64,000 nt of DNA from Sanderia malayensis (taxonomy: Eukaryota > Cnidaria > Scyphozoa > Semaeostomeae > Pelagiidae), in the NCBI GenBank assembly GCA_013076295.1, contig RQOL01000658.1, positions 1,798,001-1,862,000 of the forward strand, in the 5' to 3' direction. How positions within the stretch are numbered: the first letter of the stretch is position 1; each line of letters starts with the position of its first letter. Under the pieces are notes generated by a model that saw only the letters and a program-made list of their open reading frames with translations, was not told where the DNA came from and searched no databases. The position numbers and the translations under genes are program-made. Of this stretch, positions 47,526 to 62,500 are shown one piece after another.

Positions 47526-50500
47526 TTATGATTTCGAAGATTTCTCCTCTAAGATTGCTCGTGCAAGGTTTCTACTTAGGCCAAGTCTCAATAAAGCCAA
47601 TTTGTCGTTTTCCTCTTCTTCCTGCGCCTGAAACGTAAACAAAAAGAGAATTTAAAATATCCATACTAAATTATTGTTCGAAATTCAACCAGACAGATAG
47701 ACAAAACAATCTTCTTTTAAGTTAATACTATGCACGCAGACGCATTTTATAAGAAACTGGTTTAAACTATAGAACTGGAATAACCAAAATCTCAAGAAAC
47801 TTTAGTACCTGGCTCAAGAATAATTGAGAAACAAAATTTCCATTCTAAAAAATGCTTAGTTTGTGCAAGGCATTATTGTGTCAGCAAATATAAAGAATTT
47901 CGTTAATTTTTCTTTGAAAAGGATTGCAATTATACATTTTGATATGCAGAGGTTGTCTTCGCAACAATCCGGGTTCATTATCCATCCAAAAATGTTCAAA
48001 TTGAAAACAATAAGGTAGTTTTAAATCCCGAAAACAAGAAACCGATCAAGAGACTTTTAGTACTGAACGTCAAAATTGCCATTCCAAATTAAAAACCTTT
48101 AGTTCTAAGTGCTGATCCAAATTTTTCTTATAAAAAATGTGTATTGTGGCAAACTCATAGCCCTTAGTATACATATTTGATCTTCCTATAACAATTTCAA
48201 ATCAAAGAAGCCAGGCCAAATAAAATAACAACATACGATGGCGTTTGTGCATTTTTGCCATTTTGCGGGCAAATACATGAATACGAGGCAGGCAGCCACA
48301 TGCAGTCGAGACAAGAGCTTCAATATTATCGAGCACTGCAGAAATTCTCATTTAGTATACTATTCAAATTCTCATTGCTCGTCAATTACTCCATCGCTCA
48401 ATTCAAAGAAACAGTTTCAATTCTTATCAGCATAACAGGTGACAATCGTCGGCAAAATATCACAAGAAAACTCTTAGAAAACTGAATTGTGGAGGGTGAC
48501 AAATGATACGGTTATAATTATTCCTGAATACTTTATTTTGAGTTGGAAACTAATGAAAACGCCTTTTGAAACGATTGTATTCGAAACGACAAGGTCCTCC
48601 GCCGTGCTAGATAAAAGAATATTAAATGAAGGATAAAGTCCTTGATAAACTAGCCGCTCCGTATAAAAGGATAAGACCGAATCAAACCACGCAATGCATA
48701 ACATTTATAAAATACTGTATTATTCATGCGTTGTTTGCGATACAACGTTTCTCTTATGAGAATATTCCGACATTTTTCACTGACATTAAATGCCTTTTAT
48801 TAGGCCGGCAATAAATTATGAAGGGTTGTTTTGCAGAAATCGCGCAAGTTTATGCGCATCAAGATAATGCCGACCACAATTTAATACACCTACCCTTTGT
48901 AAGAAACAGTCTATCAGAAACCAGTACTCTCAAAATTCAAAAAAGGTTAAGAAACTTGAGCAATCATTGTCAAGGTTGATTTCTTATCGGTTGATATGTT
49001 TCAGAAAACGGCCTAATAATGTTTACAAGGTTTTTCTTTCCAAGATCTGAGGTATTTCTAAACCCGCACAACTTGTCTCCTGTAGCGGAATGCACATAGC
49101 TAAGAGCATTGGGTAGAAAAGATGGCGTCAAAAGACATAATGGCAGACTTTAATGAACAACACTTAATATCACAGGCCGTTTAGGTTTGAGAAGAATAAT
49201 CCAATTTCGGATTATTTTTAAAGCAAAGCACGTAGTTGACCCAGACAACTCATGTGCTGACGATACACTTAATGTATTTATACACGATTAAGGTGTAGTA
49301 TAATCAAATATATAATAGCCAACCTATGTAACTGTAAAAGGCTGGATTGAGCGATGAAATCAATCACACTTAATCAGGTTCCATCAAAGCATGTTTATCT
49401 CTGCTCTATATTCGACATACGGCAGAAAATGATCAAATTGCTTTGTGCAGCAGATGTTCAACAGACTACTAACTACCATGAACACTTGATATCGCGAAAC
49501 CCGCGGTTGTCCCTCGGGTTGCGCGAGCGGGAAAGACTCATGTGAGGATACCGTATTTCCTCGATTAAACGGCGTTTATTAATCTCGGCACTTTTTGAGG
49601 GGGCGCCTAATCGAGGGGGGGCGTTTATTGCAAAAGTTGGTAGCATAAGGGGGCGTTTATTCGAGGGGGGCTTTTAATCGAGGAAATACGGTACTCTATG
49701 ATTCCCTGAATGTTAAATGCTACATCTGAATCTACCGATTACTTTATTCCTTCTAAAAAGGAGATTCTGACAAGGGGAAGATTCTGCTATATTATAACAT
49801 ATAGATGCTGTCCCCAACCCCAAACATTACCGTAACTCTAGACCTTACCCTGCCCTTAACTCTAACGCTAACCCTATACCTAAGGATATTCTTACGCAAA
49901 GCATTTGCCCCTATGCTATTTTGCATACAATGTAACCATTGCTGAGCCGTATCAATTTGACTGGCCCAGCTAGCGGAGTATTTATTCTCACCTTTGTTTT
50001 GGAATTAACAATAGGCCAATCTAGATATTGCTTGGAATTAATGGAGAGTTGAAGTTCTTGCAAGCAATGCATTATCTCGTAAGTCTGACTGCTGTTGAAA
50101 ATTATCTAAAAATAAACGAAATGCACATAAATATCTCCATCGCTATATGCGCAAAATTAGATCAATAAACAGAACTGATAAACAACAACAAACAACAGAT
50201 TTACGTTGGGCGGTCCATCACAAATTATAATCTAAGAGCGGTCCGAATATTTTGCATAGAGTACCATGCATAATTGCATTACTGGTGTATATTATTCTTA
50301 TTATAGCAAGTGATATTGACAAGGTACCTTATCATGTTCTAGTATCGGTAAGGAATCGACCATTAAAGTCAACCAGAACCTATAAATAAAACAAAATGAA
50401 TATGCATTGTCTTTCATGAGATGCGAAAGCGCAATCAATTCTACATGCAATGACGAATAGTTCCCTTGAGCTATAAGCGTCTTTCAGCTTCAATTGAATT

Positions 50501-53500
50501 AATGCTGGTTATAATATGATGGGATAGTGCCTACAGCGCCTAAAGAAAGGCATAGTGCTGTTAGCGCCAATAGAAAGGCATGGTGCTTAAAGTGCTTATT
50601 GAAAGTTATAGTGCCTATATACAACCACACATCTCCAGGGGCGTCGTGACCGGGGGGCAATGGACCACCCTATGAAAGCAAAATCGCTGGATATTTCGGA
50701 AATTTTGGAGATTTTTCCACCTTTTCGGAATTTTTTCAGCGTTTGACCCACTTTTCGGAACTTTTTCGTGTTTGGCCAACCCTAAAATTCAGGTCCCACG
50801 ACGCCCCTGCACATCTTGTCCTCCACAGCCCATGGAAGGAATAAGAGCATTAAAAATAATAGGGGCAAGGGAAGGGGAGATTGCCCCCAGAGATTCATCT
50901 TAAGTAAGTGTGTGCACCAACATACCAATAATATATAGAGTTTAACTACTTGAATAGCTCGAGTTGAAATATGTTGCAAGTACGATATTAATACGTCACG
51001 TTTTTTCTGTGCGGTCTTTACTGTGTCATGATGAGATTGTAATGATCGATAAGGCTAACCTTTTCGGGGCAAGGCTCGAAGAAAGAAGTTGCAGCAAAAG
51101 TCTACCAGCTTCTTCGAATTGCTCATCGTTGTACAGCTTATGAAATTCTCTATATTTCCCTAGATGAAGATCATATTTCTGATGAATGTATGGAAAAAGT
51201 CGATGCAAAGTTTGGCAAACATGAATAAGAGAATGTGAAATATATATCTAGTATTGAGAAGATTAGAAAGGTGAAAATGTGATCGAAGGTGCTAATTGCA
51301 ATAACTAAGGGAGAAATAAAACAGAGGTATAAAGCCTCGTCCCTCCCCCCTACGAGAAACGAAATATGTTCAGATTGTTATGCAAGGGCACGTTATATCT
51401 AAGTTTTATCTGCTTTCAATAAAAGGCAATGTTATATATGGCGAAATGCTTGTATTAGCTGACATATGGAACGAATAGCCTTCTTCGATTAAAGTCTAAG
51501 CCGGTTTGCGGGCAGCGTAATTCATCAAGTTGATTAATTTATGTCCGAATCTCAAGAAGAACGAGACAGGGATTAAGTGAACGAAAGCAGAATGCTCTCT
51601 GGCTTTACTGTCGCCGTTGGCAAATGTCAGTTGTCATGTAAATGAGGGTGAGCACAGTGGAAATAAACGAACATATTCTGTCTTTAATTAATTTCAAACC
51701 ATAAAAACAAGTCAATAAGAGGCTTCAATTGTAATTGAGTATAAAGCAAAATATGTTATCTACAGGACAGGGATTGAAGGGGGAAACAAAAAGTGATCTA
51801 ATCTAAAAGGAAAATTAGTTAATGAATGATACGCCTGAGAATATGTCACAGCGACTTGCAAGTTTTGTAATCATAATAATAATCATAATTGCTTATTGAA
51901 GTCTGCGAGCGCGTTTGGCCCCAGCTTATATTGGACTAATTACCAGAAAGTCTCCCAAAACATTATCCACCTAATAGTTTCCATTGTGCTGGGGTTCTTC
52001 GAGAAACTAAAGCAGTTATCCCGGCGTGATGCAGATTCTTTGTCATACCATTGAGCGGTTGCTAAGAAAAGCTTTTCTGGAATACTGCCGTCACAAAAGT
52101 CAACCTGATATATAAACAAATGGCGTGGCAATGGGAATTTGACAGAGACGGGACCTTTAAACGCAACGCATAATTGCCTGAGGAGAATTCTCCCACAACA
52201 CTGGTCACAAAGAATAGAGCCTTGAGAATCATATCAAGCGGAATATATAAAACATCGCTGAACCGCCTTCTACAAAGCGCAGATGAATTGAAACCAAATC
52301 GACCAAAAGACAAAGTAAAAGATTGAATTGGATGATAATGGTGAGGGGCGCTTTAGAGGCGATCAATGGTGGACACAAGATCCGATTGTAAAGACTAATA
52401 CAGTTACACATCCAAGCCAACGAGAGGCAAAGACACCGACGTGAATTCAGCCCATGAAATAATAGGATTTCACAGTACGGTATTTTCTGTGATACGGCCA
52501 GAGATAAGCCTGTGACAAATGTTCTCAGATTGATCGATAACAAAACAGAAATAGTTGGACTCAATGGACCATCGGTCAATATACGAAAAGCCAAAATTGG
52601 GATCAAATTTAGGGAGATATAAATTAGTCACAGGGAAGCATTGAATAGCTGGGCGTAGCTCACCCCTGGTAGATTGATTCACTCTTTGGTGAAAACATAA
52701 AGGTGGGTAATAGACAGGGGGGTTTCGCATCTGATAGTAACAAGCGCACACAAAAACATTTGTCTTCGCTTGGTGAACTATCCAACGACTTACATTGGGC
52801 ACATTGGGACTTACATTGGGCACATTGGGACTTACATTGGGCACATTGGGACTTACATTGGGCACATTGGGACTTACATTGGGCACATGGGGACTTACAT
52901 TGGGCACATTGGCCAACCGGATAACTACCAAAGAGGTGGGTTATGGCTAAATTAAAGCACTCTCTATATGGCGTTCTTGGTACATTGTCAAAAGTTGACT
53001 TCGCCATTCATTACCGTATTTTGAATGAAAACATACGAGGAGTATTGCACTGCCTGGAATACAGGCGATATTAGCCACTAGAAAACATAGACAGACATTT
53101 ATTATGAATGGAAAAGATTGGCAACGGAACAGATAATATCCCACATCCATGACTGGCATGCGCCATCACGTATTTGAATTAGCGTTATTACGTCACCCCA
53201 GTATAGAATACGAAGCCAATTCCTGAAAACCGCGTGATAATGGGCACCGAAAGCGTGGTAAATAAACGACCATGCATCAAACAATGAAGAGAAGAAATAT
53301 TGATTACGTAATATCAACTGCGCATGATTACAGTCGGCATTGAAGCAACTAGATTAGCTGCATTTGCGTATTCAATGTTCAATGTAAAAAGCGGCACGAG
53401 ACCCCGCCCTGTCTCGCAATAGTAAATGCGTAAATACCGTTGCCGTGCTTGCACCTCTGTGCTCTTGCACCGTTGATAAGAAAGGTGATTATCTTACATA

Positions 53501-56500
53501 ACCTACCGAGAAAAGTGAGTTTGTCGCTTAGAAGCATGGCTGAGCCGATGTTGCTCATAACATCCAAATGCGACAGTAATCCTGTCTCCATGTAGTGATT
53601 AAAGATCCTACAAGGAACAATCGTAAATTGTATAGGCATGCAGTAAACAGCGGTAAATGTCTCGGTTTGAAGATGGGGTTTAGTTTTTACAATAAAAGGG
53701 TTCGCAATGGTTCTCTATATGTAACAAATAGGTACTGAATGCTGTAGCTATATTGCTTTTATCTGATAAGATATTACACAACAGAATTGGTAAATATTCT
53801 TAAGAACAGGTTTATCTTTAGTATCTTTAGTTCGGATGTGATGTAATGGAAAGAATTTCCTGCGCCACTAACCGTTCCGCTAATAAGTTGGCAAAGACTG
53901 CGTCCTGGAACAGAAATATCAACACTTGAAAAAGCTATTAATACAGAAATGCACAAAATACGTGGATAATTTTTTCCTATGGTCAACATTCTATAATCAA
54001 TGTATTGGCTCTTTGAAATGACGTAGGACATATTGAGGAGCAGTATGACTAAACGTGTATCCAACTATGAACTACATTGAGCCATTCCTGTATGTGTGCA
54101 CATGACAACAGTCTGAACAGGAAATACCTTCGTAATTAAAAATATGTACCAATTTGCCTGAGAATGATAAATTGACTCAGCAATTACGAGAAACTGATAG
54201 CAAACAAAGATATGGAAATAGTGGAAAATTGCTCAGAACTCAAAAGACGCGCATCTTACTTTCGATCGAATGCACCAAGCCAATGCCGACCCGAGTCTGT
54301 CGCCTTTCAATGCTCGCATTGCCATTACCTTACAAATGCTGTTGGCTATAAAAACAAAATGAGCATATGTATTTAATCTGTCAATTAGTCTATAGCTTAA
54401 AACATCAAGTCAATAATAAGAGGAACTGCACCTCTATTGGCTATGCTTAAGAGTAGACATGATTGTATATGCTCTATAGTTTAATATATGCTATATAACC
54501 ATCTATTTTGCACGAATCTCTTGAAACCTTGAACCTAACGACCGTACTATACGACCTATGATTTAATAGCTTCCTCCCTCCTTTAGTATAAGACTATGAT
54601 GTATTCGGACCATCATAACATGGACAAGAAAGACAAAAAACATTGGTATCAAGAAAGGGCCATGCCTAAGACAATATGCAATAGAGATCTTAAACCATAG
54701 TCTCCAGAATTAAAGTTTGTCTCTCCAGGGGCAATATGCTTAAACGCATGAGTAAATAGAAATAAAAAGTTTGGATATAAAGGGTGATGAAAATTTAAAT
54801 GAATAGCGACGAAAACCTTGTTCGTTGAGATTGTGCTTCTTGCAAAGGTGAAGAACTTTTGTAGCTTTCTTGTCATTATCAAGAGGAATACGTTCCACGT
54901 GTTCTTCAAGATACCCCCTGCAAAGAAATCGTAATAATTCATCCATCTACTATTAGAAATCATGACTGTAAAGATAGAGTCTTATAGCATTCCCTAACGT
55001 TATATGTATGTTACATGGCGTTATTTCTTGGTCCTTTTCTATTCTTGATTTATATTTGTTATATATAAACATATAACAAATATAAATCAAGAATACATTT
55101 GTTTCCTAAATTTATTGCTTTTTCACTAACAATAGTTCATATCTATAAAAGCATCTCATAACTTTATAAAGCGATAAGAAGAATCTCTCGCAAAGAGCTT
55201 TCCAATGATTAGAACCTGTCTAGTGCCTTCAAAAAACACAACACAGAAAAATGTAGACGATTGAAATGTTATTAAGGGCATTGATATTATATCAATAATA
55301 GTGCTTCCCTGGGTTTCAGAGCCCCAGAAGAAATTGGGAGAAAGAACGGACGAGAGGGAAAGAAGAGAAAAGAAGAAAAAGCAATATCAGTTTATTTTCT
55401 TTCTTTCTCCTCTGTGTTTTCTCCCATTTCTTCTGAGGTTCTGGAACCCAGGGTATAATTCTAATAACCCAGTTACCTTCCATAGGTGGAACAGCAGACT
55501 AAGTAATCGGCAGCAACTTGCCATAGGCTGGAAGGTAAAAGATAAAGTTTGAAATTAGAAGGTTGAATTCAAAATTCAGAGTTTTTTTCGCATGTATAGA
55601 GTAAAAGCCCGCATGACTTGAACTTCGCACACAGCCTATTGTCCAAACACAATTGGCTATTGTTTCTTTTACGATTTTGAGCAGATATATCAGCCTGGAG
55701 CTTCTCGATCCATTGGTTCTTATATGCGGGCTTTTACTGTACAGCAAAAAGAGCATAGTCCACCGAGCATGGGTCGCTGTGAAGGATGCCCGCTGTGGAG
55801 GATAAGGAAGCGCTAATCAACACAACGTGACGTATTATACGCGAGTTGAAGCTTCTTCGATCGCCCACTACAAAACAAATTGTAATGATGAAGATGATTA
55901 ACAAAATCTTGACCTGGCGGATGGTCGGCATAGAAAGCGATGACGGCAAATGAAATCACCGGAAAATTTTTAATAAGGCCAAGATGGATATTTCTGTAAA
56001 GAGCAGCGCTGTCTGTTATAGCTTCAAATTAAATTTGTCATACATGCGTAGGTTTTTTATTCTCGACGCACCGCTACAACTGCAGTAGTTCAAATGGTTC
56101 ATGTTCGAATCCGTCCATGTTCAGCTTAACATGGACATATTCGGCCGAAAAGAAAGCCAAACGAAACGACGAGTATAAAATAAGGCTCTTCAGCCTTAAC
56201 AAGGGTTCGCTTAGCTAAATACGAATAACTAGGATGCGAGCTTTATGACCTACTGAAGAAACGATATTCAACAGCGAGAAATCCGGACAATAAAAACCAC
56301 CGCAGGAAAGAATTAAGCGGAGAGCATAGCTTCTCAGATTAGCCGCGTTCAAGAGCTACCGCTGTGATTGGCTTAGAAAATATCAAACGCTAATCGCAAT
56401 GTGTTCAGTTTCACGATGAAGAACAATCATTTAGCGCCTTGAACTTCACACCATTTGCATAGTTTTTTATGAGGAATGGATGACGATAATGTACTGGTAA

Positions 56501-59500
56501 CTTGTGCGCAGATTAAAGCTCTGCTGGGGTAACTATGTGAGGCTTCCACGGACCGGACTACGGTGCGGAAGCCCACGCCTGTCGGCTTGAGGTAGGTATA
56601 AGCTGGGAACATGACCACGAGTCAACTTGACAGTTGCTGTGTTTGCGGAAGCCGAGAGAAATCTCACAATGAAATATCGCGCAATATAAACAATGCCGCG
56701 TCAAACGTGCTCAAAGTAAGAGCCACAAGAAAGGAATGCGTCGCCCTCTATCTCCAACACCCTTTATCTCGAACCTCTCTCTCTATCCCCAAAACCCTTT
56801 ATCTCGAACGTCTCTCTCTATCCCCAACACCCCTTATCACAAACTTCTCTCCATATCAAGCACCCTTTATCACAAACTTCTCCCCGTCTCAAGCACCCTT
56901 TATCACAAACTTCTCCCCAGTCCATTCCACACTGCAATTTAACGACCCATCTTCTCTTCTTCGAGCCCCTCAGTCTCTTCCAGGTTATATATGATGACTC
57001 TTTGACTATTGATATCAATGGAACCAAACTGGCTCTGTAAACCGTAGCTGAGAATGCATCATTGCGTACAAGGGACTTAAAAGGTCGATATGCGAACCAT
57101 TAGAAGATCAATCCACACAGAAATCAATCCATGAATCGAACAGAGATGATTTGAAAAATGGTCTGTAAATTAGAGCCCTGCTTATTTCCCAGCGTGCTAC
57201 TGACTGACTGACTTTACTTAAAATAGAAGCAAGCTAACTCTGTTTCAGATGTTAGTTGCGATGGAATCGATGAGTTTCAATGATTAATCTGGTTCATTCG
57301 TGAAGAAGCTCAAATCCCATCCCCATTGAGGGATAATGCAATTACGTAATTCCTATATCTGCATAATCAATGTATATTCAATGCAGATATATCCACAAAG
57401 AAATACATAGCGTATGTGGTACGATAGTACGATCTGCCATGTGACAGATCGTAATACAATTTGCTGCCATATGTCTTGCGCAGAAGTCACAAGTACTTAA
57501 CGTCACGCGGCAAGCAGCATAGGCAGTATATGATGTAATAAATAAACATATTTGAAAGGATTGGGCTCTGTTCACCTCTGAGTTGACATCAAACTCTGAC
57601 TGTAATCCAAAAGCAAGAATTCTCTCAAATGAATGCCATACCTAGTGATTAATTAACCCCCGTTAAAACACAGCAAAAATATAGTGGAACAAATATAAAA
57701 GCGATAGCTGTCACGGGGGTTGGCATAGAATATAATTACCCGAGATCATGCTCGTGAAATAGATCGCAATGAAAGAGCAGATCAGTCAAATGAGCCACAA
57801 ACCACCAATTAGGCAACGTTTCACTGGAAATAATAAACACAACAATTAACCATTTGACAGTACAGTAAACACCCGCGTGTAAGAACCAGTGAATTAAGAA
57901 TCTTCCAGGCTGAAATCCCTGCTCAAAACAATAGAAAAGACAATAGGCTATTGTATTTGAACAATAGGCTGGATGCAGAATTCACAGGTTCTTATACGCG
58001 GGTGTTTACTGTACTTTAAGAACACTTCTGAAAAAATAAGGAAAAGTAAAATAAAATGAAGCTGGCAAGGAAAATTCTGCGAAAATATAAAGGGACTGGA
58101 TACTATTCTTATTTTCACTCATATCATTCACGTGTCCCTTCACCAATAGTTAGCTAAGGTCACAATAGAATGGCGCATCCACAATCAGATTGAGACATCT
58201 AATTGTTCCATTCAATGTTCCACTTTACAGTGGATTCTAAGATCTAAAATTGTGCTACAAACTGGTCTCAGATGATCTCTGAACAGACGATGCAAAGAAT
58301 AGTAGTTACCTGCATTTTCTGATAAGCTTGTGCACATCAAAGTCCATTACTGCAAGCACGATTTCATCTAACGGCTGCAGGTCATCGTATCCTCCATATG
58401 CATATATGGCAGCCTAAACAACAAGAATAAATAGCTGAGCTTGCAGATGTGGTCTCTTCAATGTCCTACTCATTGATTTGGCTCAAACATGTCAACAAAC
58501 TATAAACGGCATATCCAACAACAACAACAATAACAACAACAACATAAACAACAACAACAAACAACAACAACAACAACAACAAACAACAACAACAACAACA
58601 TACCGTAGAATGGGCATGCAGATCGAAGAACTTCACAGTTGGTTCTGTGAACAGTAGTTTGCTAACCATCAGCTCATACCAAGATTGGCATAGATCACTG
58701 TGAATTGTCAAAAGAATATCCCATTAGTTACCTAATTTGTTAGTATCACTGGTAGAGAAATCAGAACGCGCTGCATCACCCCCTAGATCTGTACCTCCAG
58801 CTTACTACATTATATATACAATGATCATCGTTTCCAGGAGGTTAATTAGTCAAGTGCTCTAATTCAATACACAAAGAGTATTATTACAACAACATTTGAG
58901 CGACCCGTGAACAAAATAGCAAAATAATTATATATGGAAATAATAGATGCCTCAAACAATAAAAATAGAACGAAAACAGTAGAATAAAGACAATAGGATT
59001 ACCTATTCCCTTTAAGAGCTCTTTCAGAGCCACATAATATCTAAAAACACAAACAACAATTTAAATACATAGTAAGACTCTTCTCCATTTTTAGCGTTGG
59101 ATTGGCTGGGCTTATCTGGTTAATCTTGTTTACATAATCAATGCATCTTGTTACCTCGCATATCATTTCCAGTTGGTGATTATTGGAGAATTCTCCACTT
59201 TCAAGTCTAACTTTGCATTCCTGTTGCCACTGCGACCATTTGATGGTGAAATCCTGGGCTGACAGCTCCATGTAGCCCTTAGAAAAAGTCACAAAATCGT
59301 TAAAATATACGTAATAATACCAATAATAATATCATATTTATAAGGGTTGTTTAGCAACAATGTGCTGTTATCAGTCAAGGACCTGTCTTAAAGATACATA
59401 AAGAGAAAATAGCAATATAAATAACAATAATAATAATATTTTATTAACACAGGGTAATTCAATCAGCTATAAATCTAGCTGCAATCAAGAGAAGCCCATA

Positions 59501-62500
59501 CATTGAGAGCATAAAAAGTTATACATAAACATAAGAGATACACATAAATGATTATTTATATGCAAGCTACGTGTATGTGTACATAGAACAAGATCCAAAT
59601 AAAGGGAAAACTGATAGCAAATACTAAAAAGCAAGTTTTCAAGTGGCCTGTTGGTGATAGGAATTGGTTCGAGCCCAAGTTTCAAACTTCGAAACTCAGG
59701 CTCAAACTGTTTGCAGCTGAATCATGTGTTTGCAAAGAAAATTCACCTGAAAAACTGGCATTTTTTGCATCAACTCTTCAATACTTTTAAATGCCTGGAT
59801 AAACAAGAAATTTGTCATGAGAAAAAATTTACAACGACATCGTATTGACATCATTAAGAAAACTATACAGCACAACTTTGTCTAATTCGAACACCCTGGG
59901 GAAGCGTAAAAATGTTCGAATTACAAAAAGTTCGAATTATAGAGGTTTGTTTTATAAGGGTTGGTTCATTAGTGATCCTTAAAGGGACAGAGAATTTCGT
60001 TCGAATTAGATAGAGTTCGAATTACACGAGTTCGAACTATGCAGATTTGACTGTATATACAAAAAAATTATTTGAAAATGCAAAATTAGATCAACAGCGG
60101 TGGACAAACGTCTTTGAAACAATTGTAAAAATACGAAAGCTATCAACCCGTGAGCTTTTTGGGATTAATTAAACTCTGTACTCCTCCTGAAACGATGTCG
60201 TTCTCTTAATCAGACTCTTGTGGCCACATCACAAATGGAATTTCGTCGATATTGGATATGCCTTTCTGCAGAGACAACATTGTTTAGGAGAAGGAGGGTG
60301 ATGAAGCAAGCATGAAAAATTTGCATAGGTCCCAAGTGTCCCAGGACGTTTGCCAACCATTGTACGAATATTGATTCATGGGTGTAAACTAACATTGAAT
60401 GTTCCATCGTTTTCATCGGGGTGGTATGAAAGCAATTTAATTGACATATCAAATCTTCCTTGCAATACGTAGCCAATTACCTGTGAAAAAATTAACAACA
60501 CACAACAATAAGCTATTCATATACAAAATTACTCGTATAAATAAAGTCCAATTAAGAAGATAATAAATAACGGCAGACAGACGCGATATTACAAGGCGAC
60601 AAAATCGCTGACGGCTTGCAGCAGATTGCCAGGTGCGCCAAGAGTTTGTCTCTATAATTGAGACGTTGCCAAGGGTTAACATATTCTGGAACTTGCGTAC
60701 GACTATTATATATATAGCTCCCACAGACCGGCCAATTTGTAATTATAAAGCTATAGAACCATGGGCCCTCCCATTTGTCTCGAGATGATTATCGAGATGT
60801 AATTTTAGAAGTTCTGACATTCTGAGTTGTGATGTAATCAGACAAAGCAATCTGGTTCATGTGAATGAGGCGAGAGCGAGGCTTACCGCTTGCCAATAAT
60901 CTTCATGCAAGTGAGGCTCATCACATGACAACACGGCTTCGGCTAGGGTATCAGCTTCTGTGAAATGCCAGCGAATCCAGTCAAGAAGTTGATTAATACA
61001 GTAGCCGCCTAGAAAAAACGATCTTATTGATAGCAGTCAGCAGCATACACATTGAGGTACAGGATAAAAAGAATTCACAATTATAGTAGCTGGTCTACTT
61101 CTCCCATTTCTATATCGAACCTATAAGAAGCTGAGAAATTATTTCAGAGTAGAGAGCTTGATGAAAATAAAACATCGATATTTTGAGTTAAAAAACGTTG
61201 CACAAGTCAAAATAATGGATGCATGTTGTATAGGTAAGAGTATTCAGGTGTAAATGGAATACAAAAACATTACAGGAGGTGTAAAAGTTGCATCTATATA
61301 AATTTAAATTCATTAAAATATTTCATTAGTAGAATAGGGATTAATTTACCCGGCTTTGAGTCGATAAAAACTATTTCACAAAGATGCCAAAACAATTCCA
61401 TTATTTGCAACAGCTCTATCTGCAAGCAAATATGGCAACATATTAGGAATTGTAAAAGCATGAATGAGGAAATCGAGAAAAAAATATGAGAGATGAAATT
61501 ATAAATTTTAATTCTCACCTGCTCCTTCATGTTTCTGTTTTCCTTATATTCGTCTTTCCCTAAATTTAAGTGAACGGAACATAATTTAGAAACAATAAAA
61601 ACATTTAAGTTTTCGTTTTCTGATGTTTAACGCTGGCGCCTTCAAATAATCGCATGCGTTGTGCGAAATATTATGCCTTAGTAAGTAAATATTATGCCTT
61701 AGTAAGTAAACTCGTACTTAAAGCACAATTGATGTGACACATAAAATGTATTTCTTTCATCAGTAAGATCTTCTTTCTCACTGGTGAAGTTCCCAAAGGG
61801 AAGCAAAAAGTTTTTTCGGACAGCGTCTATTTTTTATAAATTTTATGTGTATTACACCAGTGGAATTAAAAGTATGAGTTTACCAAAATATTAAACAAAA
61901 TTGATTTGAATAAACAATCAATAAACAGCATATCTCGATGTTAAAATTAAGACCTCAAGTATTCTTTTTAAAGCTAACTAACTCTATCGTATTAAAAGGT
62001 AAAACAAGCATAGAACTAATTTAACTCGTACGTAATTTCTGTTGCAATTCAATCACACAGGATTGCATAACAGAGCGATACTGGTGACTAATCTTCAACC
62101 TGAAAATAAAAATAAATATCTCAGGATATTCAGCATTCAGTGTCATTTCATTCCAACACACGTTTAGAGCATTGCTTGCTGCTTAAAATCAACTTGTCAT
62201 ATTAACATTATACATACATTGACTTCAACATTGATGTGTCAGACTTGGGTAGCTCTTGCAGCTGCATGAATATAGCTACAAAAAACACGTGTTAAATGTG
62301 ATATTTGCTGCTATCATTGTCAGCTATAACTGTTGAATAGTCACTATTGTTTCTACTAGACTTTCCTATGAATGCCAGATATATGTAGTGTTACTATAAT
62401 ATGGAAAAATTTTCACACAAAGCTTTCGCTAAGTTTTATACTGGTTATCTCAAACAAATCTTAACTTCCAATCAAATAAATACTAGTTACTTTGAATATG

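Noticed and set aside
49795..49890. CTAACCCT-like stretch suggesting interstitial telomere repeats
   Set aside because: Only scattered, degenerate units; no regular TTAGGG array.
55734..55949. Segment reading LHSDPCSVDYALFA tried as a NUP85 exon
   Set aside because: Out of phase with both neighbours (a stop appears); the exon pair 57576-57641 and 55477-55527 fits human NUP85 far better, including the SLWQVAADY block.
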